Part shown: one piece after another, positions 58,586 to 64,000 of the stretch
How positions within the stretch are numbered: the first letter of the stretch is position 1
Layout: every line of letters starts with the position of its first letter
Origin: JAFDZV01 sp048594725
Lineage (GTDB): Bacteria; Bacteroidota; Ignavibacteria; OLB7
Assembly: GCA_048594725.1 (NCBI GenBank)
Contig: JBMDXA010000092.1
Coordinates: 1 to 64,000, forward strand
Reading direction: 5' to 3'
DNA length: 64,000 bases
Position numbers and translations under genes: made by a program
Notes under the pieces: generated by a model
Database searches by the model: none
Told to the model about the DNA's origin: nothing
The model's input: the letters and a program-made list of their open reading frames with translations, nothing else

Positions 58586-58894
58586 AGGTGACCGGAACAA
58601 CGCTATATCCGTCACATGTTGGAGGGCTGGACGCGCAGAGAACTGATCTGAATGAATATCAGACTCCCGGACTCCCGACTCCGAGACTCCCGGCGTCCAT
58701 ACTTGGTAGCAAAAAACAAGTAGCGCAGGGAGGGCCCCTGCGCTAGCTTCGGGTCCCGGACTCCGGAACATGATCTGCCGGGCGGAGTCTGAATCATTGC
58801 CAACAACGGCGGCTTCGCGTATCTTCTCGGTCATCTATGGCACGTGCGATTGTCCTGCCGGGCGACCCATCGATCAACCTTCGTTATTTCACTG
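58586..58894. terminator. Family E hairpin on the minus strand
   Basis: AGCGCAGGG (58722-58730) and CCCTGCGCT (58736-58744) form a hairpin. On the minus strand it is followed by ACTTG and a run of Ts (complement of AAAAAA at 58711-58716), giving a convincing terminator with no recognised gene upstream. The rest of this 309-bp stretch has nothing else. Confidence 0.55.
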
Positions 58895-60445
58895 ATGTTC
58901 ATAAGCTTCGCAACGAAACGCCGTACGCTTCCATTGCTCCTGATCCTCGGAATCGGCCTGCTGGATGGGGGAAGCCTGCCGGCGCAGGAGCGCGATAGCG
59001 TTCTGCTCGAAAACCTCGGGCCCAACATCAACTCCGCCTATGACGAGGTGGGACCGGTGATCTCCCCGGATGGCAGAACCCTTTACTTCGATCGCCCCAA
59101 CCACCCTGAGAATTTCGGGGATGACGATATCTGGTACTCCGAACTGCAACGCAACGGCTCCTGGGCTCCCAGCCGGAATATCGGCTCGCCACTCAATAAT
59201 GCCGATAACAATTTCGTTTCCTCGGTGACCCCCGATGGCAACACTCTGCTGCTCGGCAACGTCTACAACCGCGATGGAAGCATGGGGCCGGGAGTCTCCA
59301 TCGTCCGCAGAACCCGTACCGGCTGGGGAACCCCGCAGGCGCTGAAGATCAAGAACTATTACAGCACCTCCTCTACCGCCAACTACCGTCTGGCGAACGA
59401 TGGCAAGACCCTGCTGATGGCGATCCAGCGCAACGACAGCTACGGCGAGATGGATATCTACGTCAGCTTCCTGGAGGCGGGCAACGAGTGGTCGGCGCCG
59501 ATGAACCTGGGCCCGGATATCAACAGCGCCGGCTTCGATCGCACCCCCTTTCTTGCGGCCGACGGGGTGACGCTCTATTTCTCCAGCGATGGGCTCGGCG
59601 GCTTCGGCAGCTCCGATATCTTCGTTTCCCGCCGCCTGGATAGCACCTGGCAGAAGTGGTCGAAGCCGCAGAACCTGGGCCGCCCCATCAATACCGACGG
59701 GTGGGATGGGTTCTTTACGGTTCCCGCCTCCGGCGATTATGCCTATCTGGTCTCGGCGCGCAATTCCATCGGCTCGGCCGATATCTTCCGCGTGAAGCTC
59801 AACACGACGCTCCGCCCCAATGCCGTGGCCCTGATCTCCGGCCGTGTGCTGGATGCGAAGACCCGCAAGCCGATCGCCGCCGCGATCACCTACCGGATGA
59901 GGCGCGGCAGCGAGGGGGGAGGGTCGGCCACCTCCACGCCGGGAAGCGGGGAGTACAAGGTCACGCTTCCGCTCGGTGAGAGCTATTCCTTCCGTGCCGA
60001 GGCCGAGGGCTATACCGCGGCCAGCCGTAGCGTCGATCTCTCGAAGGAGAATTCCTACAAGGAGCTTACTGTCGATTTTCTCCTTACTCCATCCGGGAGG
60101 GGATCGGTCACCAGGCTCAACTCCGTTCTGTTCGAGACCGGGAGCGCCGAGCTGCGCGATGCCGCCATTCCGGAACTGGACCGTCTGGTGGAGCGGCTCC
60201 GGGGCAATGCGTCGATGAATGTGGAGATCGCCGGCCATACCGATAACGTCGGCCTGGCGAGCAACAACGATGATCTCTCCCAGCGCCGCGCCCAGGCGGT
60301 GGTGGAGTATCTCACCCGTGCCGGTATCGACGCATCCCGGCTTTCGGCCCGTGGCTACGGCGAATCCCAGCCGGTTGCATCCAACGGCAGCGATCGCGGA
60401 CGCCAGCGGAACCGCCGGGTGGAGTTCAGAATTCTCAGCAATTAG
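58895..60445 (+). CDS. OmpA-family protein with PD40 beta-propeller repeats
   Basis: The protein has 516 aa from the ATG at 58895. The first about 35 residues form a signal peptide ending GGSLPAQ. Several PD40/WD40-like repeats follow (ISPDGRTLYFDR, VTPDGNTLLLGN, FLAADGVTLYFSSDG), then a CarboxypepD_reg-like domain and an OmpA peptidoglycan-binding domain (last 115 residues). HTDNVG and NRRVEF supply the Asp and Arg that bind diaminopimelate. Such proteins anchor the envelope to peptidoglycan, and some serve T9SS. Confidence 0.9.
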   Translation: MFISFATKRRTLPLLLILGIGLLDGGSLPAQERDSVLLENLGPNINSAYDEVGPVISPDGRTLYFDRPNHPENFGDDDIWYSELQRNGSWAPSRNIGSPLNNADNNFVSSVTPDGNTLLLGNVYNRDGSMGPGVSIVRRTRTGWGTPQALKIKNYYSTSSTANYRLANDGKTLLMAIQRNDSYGEMDIYVSFLEAGNEWSAPMNLGPDINSAGFDRTPFLAADGVTLYFSSDGLGGFGSSDIFVSRRLDSTWQKWSKPQNLGRPINTDGWDGFFTVPASGDYAYLVSARNSIGSADIFRVKLNTTLRPNAVALISGRVLDAKTRKPIAAAITYRMRRGSEGGGSATSTPGSGEYKVTLPLGESYSFRAEAEGYTAASRSVDLSKENSYKELTVDFLLTPSGRGSVTRLNSVLFETGSAELRDAAIPELDRLVERLRGNASMNVEIAGHTDNVGLASNNDDLSQRRAQAVVEYLTRAGIDASRLSARGYGESQPVASNGSDRGRQRNRRVEFRILSN

Positions 60446-60682
60446 ACCTGCCGGAACGTGTGCCGGGATTCCGATAGCCGGAACGGGCCGCGACGGCTAC
60501 GGGCTGGCTGTCACTCGAACATCGTCAATATCCCTGCGGGAAACGTTCCCGGAAATACGTAGAGCCCACTCCCCGGGCCCCCGGATCGCGCGGACTCCAG
60601 GGGATCCCGGTTCGGATCGGAGATGATCCGTGCAGTGGTTTTCCGTGCAATTCAATCAGCAGATACTTTCGGAGCATTATCG
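60446..60682. other. Intergenic region, nothing recognised
   Basis: This 237-bp gap separates two plus-strand genes. It is GC-rich with CCGGAA and CCGGG runs, and no gene or repeat family is seen. Confidence 0.4.
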
Positions 60683-61450
60683 ATGATGATTCATCCTGAC
60701 CGTAGTTTTCGCAGTATCGGCCGCGTGGCTCTCGGCCTCTTCTCTCTGGCGCTGGCGCTTGCCTCCTGCGAGGCCTCGAAGCCGGGGACCGAAGGCCCCT
60801 CCGCTGCTGCTTCCGGCCCCCCCAAGATCGAGATAGTGGGAGGAGACAAGGTGGAGTGGGGAGAGGTGGGGCCAGGGATGTTGAAGCATGCCATCAAGAT
60901 CACCAATACCGGCGGCGATACCCTGAAGATCGCCGATGTGAAGCCCAGCTGCGGCTGCACTACCGCGCCGCTCGACAAGAAGACCCTCCTGCCGGGCGAT
61001 ACCGCTACCGTGGACGTGACCATGGATGTCGCCAACCGGACCGGCGACCAGCACAAGACGATCACGATCACCTCCAACGACTCCACCCGGAGCGCCATCA
61101 CCGTGGGGCTGCATGCAACGGTGGTGCGTGATGTGGTCGCCACGCCGGAGTTCTTCCAGCCGCTCACCAGCGCGCAGAAGGGGCGCGAGGATACCACCTC
61201 CGTGGAGCTCCGCAACACCAGCGATGTTGCGGTGGTGGTGCAGCCCCCAACCATCCCGACCGCGTCGGATATGCTGGTTCGCTTCGATATCACCGATCCC
61301 ATCACCCTGCAGCCCGGAGAGGCGCGCCGCCTGGTTGCCCATGTCAAGCCCATCAAGGAGGGGACATCGGTGGCAGAGGTGGTGGTGGCGATGAGCGGCA
61401 AGAAGCAGTCGGAACTGAAGCTGAATCTTACCGCGACAGTACAGCCGTAA
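60683..61450 (+). CDS. DUF1573-domain lipoprotein
   Basis: The protein has 255 aa from the ATG at 60683 (GGAG lies about 13 bases upstream). It starts with a lipoprotein signal ending LALASC. One DUF1573 domain follows, with the signature ADVKPSCGCTTAPLDKKTLL and GDTATVDVTMD. A second Ig-like region covers about residues 150-255. DUF1573 proteins are common secreted proteins of Bacteroidota, with unknown roles. An intrinsic terminator follows. Confidence 0.85.
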   Translation: MMIHPDRSFRSIGRVALGLFSLALALASCEASKPGTEGPSAAASGPPKIEIVGGDKVEWGEVGPGMLKHAIKITNTGGDTLKIADVKPSCGCTTAPLDKKTLLPGDTATVDVTMDVANRTGDQHKTITITSNDSTRSAITVGLHATVVRDVVATPEFFQPLTSAQKGREDTTSVELRNTSDVAVVVQPPTIPTASDMLVRFDITDPITLQPGEARRLVAHVKPIKEGTSVAEVVVAMSGKKQSELKLNLTATVQP

Positions 61451-61490
61451 CAAGACGGTGCTCCATGCACCATCCCGTAGAGTTCGCTCG

Positions 61491-61530
61491 GAAGGGCCGG
61501 TAGATACCGGCCCTTCGCCGTTTTTTACCC
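61491..61530 (+). terminator. Intrinsic terminator of the DUF1573 gene
   Basis: GAAGGGCCGGTA and TACCGGCCCTTC form a 10-12 bp stem (61491-61516), followed by GCCG and TTTTTT. It begins 41 bases past the stop. Confidence 0.9.
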
Positions 61531-61736
61531 TGTCAGCGGGGATTTGCGTCCTTTCCGAAAGATTGGCCCGGTTTCTGCGAAGAAACTCTGTCTCGGCTGG
61601 GAACTACAGAGATACAGCGTAGATCGCTCCGGCTTCGGCGGCTTGCCGCAGGCGGAGGGGAAGATGCCCGGTACTTCCGGCCGTTCCAATGTAGTCATAG
61701 CATACAGCAAACGTTGAAAGGGTGGGGAACAGGAGA
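61531..61736. other. Intergenic region, no gene
   Basis: This 206-bp stretch shows no supported gene. It should contain the promoter of the small gene at 61737. Confidence 0.35.
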
Positions 61737-62060
61737 ATGTGGTTGAACGAATACGCAAGCCAGACCGCGGAGCGTCTGGTCCGCTGCGAGCGGGAGTCGG
61801 AATTGAAGGAACGACTTGCTTTCATCGAACAATGTCTCGGATCGGATATGCCCGATAGTACCCTGGCGGAGTTCTGGCAGAAGGTGCTCGGCCGTTACAG
61901 CCGGGAGGCCCGCCAGGTGCTTCGCGAGTCGGTGACGATGGGAACGTTCGGGGAGGTTGTGGTGACCGCCGAGGAAATCCTGGGCGAGAAGCTGCGTGCG
62001 TTGAAAACACGCGGGGGCATCGGCTCCGGCGCTCATTCCGCATCAGGCATGATATCGTAA
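61737..62060 (+). CDS. Small helical protein of unknown function
   Basis: The protein has 107 aa from ATG 61737; a GTG at 61722 would add five residues. It is rich in Glu, Arg and Leu, with helical segments at about 5-35 and 40-90 and a disordered Gly/Ser tail. No family is recognised. It is flanked by two intrinsic terminators, which supports a separate transcription unit. Confidence 0.55.
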   Translation: MWLNEYASQTAERLVRCERESELKERLAFIEQCLGSDMPDSTLAEFWQKVLGRYSREARQVLRESVTMGTFGEVVVTAEEILGEKLRALKTRGGIGSGAHSASGMIS

Positions 62061-62133
62061 TTCTCTCCCGGCACCTCCGTATCGGCAGGTGCCGGCAGGC
62101 AGGCGCAACCCGGAGAGCAATCCCGGTAATGAT

Positions 62134-62166
62134 GAAGTCCTCCCCGCATGGAGGACTTCGTCGTTT
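62134..62166 (+). terminator. Intrinsic terminator
   Basis: GAAGTCCTCC (62134-62143) and GGAGGACTTC (62150-62159) are a perfect 10-bp inverted repeat with a 6-base loop, followed by GTCGTTTC. It lies 74 bases past the small helical protein. Confidence 0.75.
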
Positions 62167-62791
62167 CAAGGGGCGAGGGATGAATCTCAATACGGTAATC
62201 TCACCATAATTACGCAGGATATGATTCTAATTCCCGTCCAATTATGAACCGGAATTCATAATTGTCCCCCTGAATTTATCTCATCGGTTTTCCGTGTCGC
62301 CACACATGAATTTTTATCGCATCCGGATGTGGCTTCGTAAATACGGCCGTGATTGAGGCCCTGTCCTGCTCTCGGTGCCGATGGTTGAGAAGATGGAAGA
62401 GAGGAGATGGAAGAGAAGGGGAAAAGATCGGAATTATCACCACTACGCTCGCGCAGCACAGTTCCAAAAGGAAAAGCAAACGCCCAAAATGAAAACGAAC
62501 CGCTGGAGGGATAAGGAGGCTGTTGAACAAATTGCAATGATCCGGCTGTGATATTCTCCACTAATGAAACGATACCGGTGCCAACCACCGGAATTATGGC
62601 CTGTTGCCGGCTCTGCCAGGGGGATGACTATTTGGGTATATGAGTTGCGTTACAGATCAGTGCCTCCGGAGGAGAGGCGTTGTGAAGGAGAATTGTGCAA
62701 CCGGACCGGCCGTTACCAGGATAAACCGATTCGGCGATATCCGAGCGATGGCTGGTAGAACGAGAAATCCTAACCCATAAAGGTGAGCAAC
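62167..62791. other. Lower-GC intergenic region with a 10-bp palindrome
   Basis: The stretch is visibly richer in A and T than the rest of the window. CAATTATGAA and TTCATAATTG (62239-62264) are a perfect inverted repeat with a 6-base spacer, possibly an operator. Open frames here are not convincing. The region should contain the promoter of the KGG gene. Confidence 0.45.
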
Positions 62792-63172
62792 ATGGCAGGT
62801 ACGAGCAACAGGGGCTTTGCCTCGATGGATTCCGACAAGCAGCGGGAGATCGCAAGCAAGGGGGGCAAGGCCGCGCACAAACTGGGTACCGCACACCAGT
62901 TTACTCCCGATGAGGCCAGGGTAGCCGGCCGCAAGGGAGGAGAGGCTGTCAGCCAGAACCGCCAGCATATGTCCAATATCGGGCGTCTCGGTGGTGAAGC
63001 AAGCCGTCAGGCACGCCAGGCCGGCCGTACGTCCGGTAACAAGGATCAGCAGGCGAATCTCGGTTCACGAGCCGAAGGACGCGAGGATATGGGAGGAGAG
63101 AGCCGTGGTTCCGAGCAGCGCTTCCAGGGAGGCGGCGAGAACCGGGGAGAAGGTTTTTCCGGAACGTTGTAA
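62792..63172 (+). CDS. KGG-repeat stress protein
   Basis: The protein has 126 aa from ATG 62792, with AGGTG six bases upstream. It carries three short Gly-Gly repeats (ASKGGKAAHKLG, AGRKGGEAVSQN, IGRLGGEASRQA) of the KGG type seen in GsiB/YciG-like proteins, which accumulate in stress or stationary phase. The rest is hydrophilic and probably disordered. A strong hairpin follows the stop. Confidence 0.85.
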   Translation: MAGTSNRGFASMDSDKQREIASKGGKAAHKLGTAHQFTPDEARVAGRKGGEAVSQNRQHMSNIGRLGGEASRQARQAGRTSGNKDQQANLGSRAEGREDMGGESRGSEQRFQGGGENRGEGFSGTL

Positions 63173-63539
63173 GCCTGAGATCACTTGCTCCTGCCCGTGA
63201 AGCCTCTTCAACCGTCACGACAGGAGATAGAGTCTCCAGCGGGAATGATGGTATGGCTATCGAGAATATCTGTCGAGGATAGCCATGCCGGGTTGCCGGA
63301 GATTCACCGAGCTTCCGATTCCGGTGTGCCCTGGCGATCCACTCAATGTGCGCCGTAGTGGCACTCTTCTCTAATGGGCGGGCCGGTAGCGCCAACTCGT
63401 AAAAGACGGAATCAAGACCCGTTTATCCCGGGAAGCATCCGCAGTGCACAGTCACCGTACGGCGGTATCCAGCCGGTTGCTCCGGCAACGGCTAGCCGGT
63501 GTGCGTTTGTATCGAATTCATGAAGACTGTTCCGATTTT
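63173..63539 (+). ncRNA. Structured region upstream of an orphan terminator, candidate RNA
   Basis: No protein is supported. Hairpins lie at 63253-63286 (ATGGCTATC with GATAGCCAT) and 63471-63492 (AGCC-G-GTTGC with GCAAC-GGCT). The region ends at a very strong intrinsic terminator. It is either a long 3' region of the KGG transcript or a small RNA gene, with no family recognised. The 5' end is unknown. Confidence 0.35.
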
Positions 63540-63597
63540 CGGAGCCGGTCTGTGATTGTCCGAGCGTTCGGATAATCCGGCCGGCTCCGTTTTTTTT
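63540..63597 (+). terminator. Strong intrinsic terminator with nested hairpin
   Basis: CGGAGCCGG (63540-63548) and CCGGCTCCG (63581-63589) pair, with TCCGA/TCGGA inside, followed by eight Ts (63590-63597). Confidence 0.85.
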
Positions 63598-64000
63598 AAT
63601 ACGTTTTTTCATCCATTACATATCACTATTCGGTAGCACGATATCTGGAGTAGTACCGGGCTCATGAAGAATGCTTCATAAAGGATGCAGATTATAATCG
63701 TCGCCCCTGTCCTTCCGCAATATGTCATCCGGGTTATGATGGCAGGAGGCATTGCTCGGAAGAACCAGGAATTGTTCATGCAGTTGAGCTCGCCCGGATT
63801 GAGAATGCGGTATTCGGTGTGCCGATATCATTACTCTGAAAAAAAACTGGAAAATTGTGCGTGTCCTTGCAATAACCGTGATTTTCACGCGCAGGTGCCA
63901 GGAGCGTAATCTCCGCCGCGTCTCTATTCGGGATTTTCTTCTGAGCCTTCGGGTGATGCATTCTGCATTTCGATATTCTACTGCGATATCCGGAGCGGGA
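63598..64000. other. Right end of the window, no gene recognised
   Basis: A 74-aa open frame at 63685-63909 lacks any family resemblance and a good start. The sequence is AT-richer than average. It may be part of a gene or RNA that continues past the edge. Confidence 0.3.

Noticed and set aside
62256..62588. Minus-strand ORF of 110 aa
   Set aside because: It has no signal, family pattern or ribosome binding site, and covers an AT-rich intergenic region.
63685..63909. Plus-strand ORF of 74 aa
   Set aside because: No recognisable domain and a poor start; kept as unexplained sequence.

Overview
The window is high-GC bacterial chromosome with ordinary housekeeping genes. No rRNA, tRNA, phage, insertion sequence or CRISPR array was found by eye. 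Three traits suggest the Bacteroidota/Chlorobiota branch, perhaps a Kapabacteria- or Ignavibacteria-like lineage. Two secreted proteins end in type IX secretion (T9SS) sorting domains with the motif NYPNPFNPSTM. A zapA gene sits just upstream of rny (RNase Y). Secreted and outer-membrane proteins of unknown function are common. The taxon is an inference from motifs, not from a marker-gene tree.

Layout. 0-6.3 kb (minus strand): small membrane protein, DUF5683-like protein, VanZ-like protein, nnr, a ComF-like protein and a lipoprotein. 6.7-8.4 kb: a DnaQ-type exonuclease fused to a UvrC-like GIY-YIG nuclease. 8.6-12.5 kb (minus): two methyltransferases, an outer-membrane protein and a GT2 glycosyltransferase. 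13-18.6 kb (plus): HtrA/DegP-like protease, lptB, zapA, a probable 6S RNA with its own terminator, rny and a small membrane protein. 18.7-22.3 kb (minus): a Tat/T9SS Rieske-like protein, a second T9SS cargo, a lone nuoE and a degenerate polysaccharide deacetylase. 22.6-31 kb (plus): guaB, two paralogous GT4 glycosyltransferases around a pepP-like gene, purD and a galE-like epimerase. 31-45 kb: secreted proteins, rhodanese, MFS exporter, Nfu scaffold, ComEC-like channel, pgeF, an HU protein with a histone-H1-like tail, acs, a secreted TolB-like protein and ddl. 45-64 kb: thioesterase, two secreted amidohydrolases, a repeat-rich secreted protein, a serine hydrolase, an FAD monooxygenase, a lipase-like protein, an OmpA/PD40 protein, a DUF1573 lipoprotein and a KGG-repeat stress protein.

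Functional themes are envelope and surface-glycan building (GT2, GT4 x2, epimerase, methyltransferases, lptB, ddl, pgeF), envelope proteostasis, nucleotide synthesis and repair (guaB, purD, nnr), and secretion. Several genes overlap by 4 bp (ATGA), marking translationally coupled pairs: nnr/vanZ-like, the two methyltransferases, GT2/outer-membrane protein and degP-like/lptB.

The most unusual feature is the intergenic DNA. Many gaps hold members of a few dispersed repeat families: heptamer runs built on GATTTTC and on CTTAGTN/TAAGCAC; a GC-rich palindromic element followed by CTGTCAGTAGTCCGTGG; 85-107 bp tandem units containing ATTCGCGG and GAAGATTTCAT that end exactly at start or stop codons; and hairpins that look like terminators. 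I could not align or search these against other genomes.
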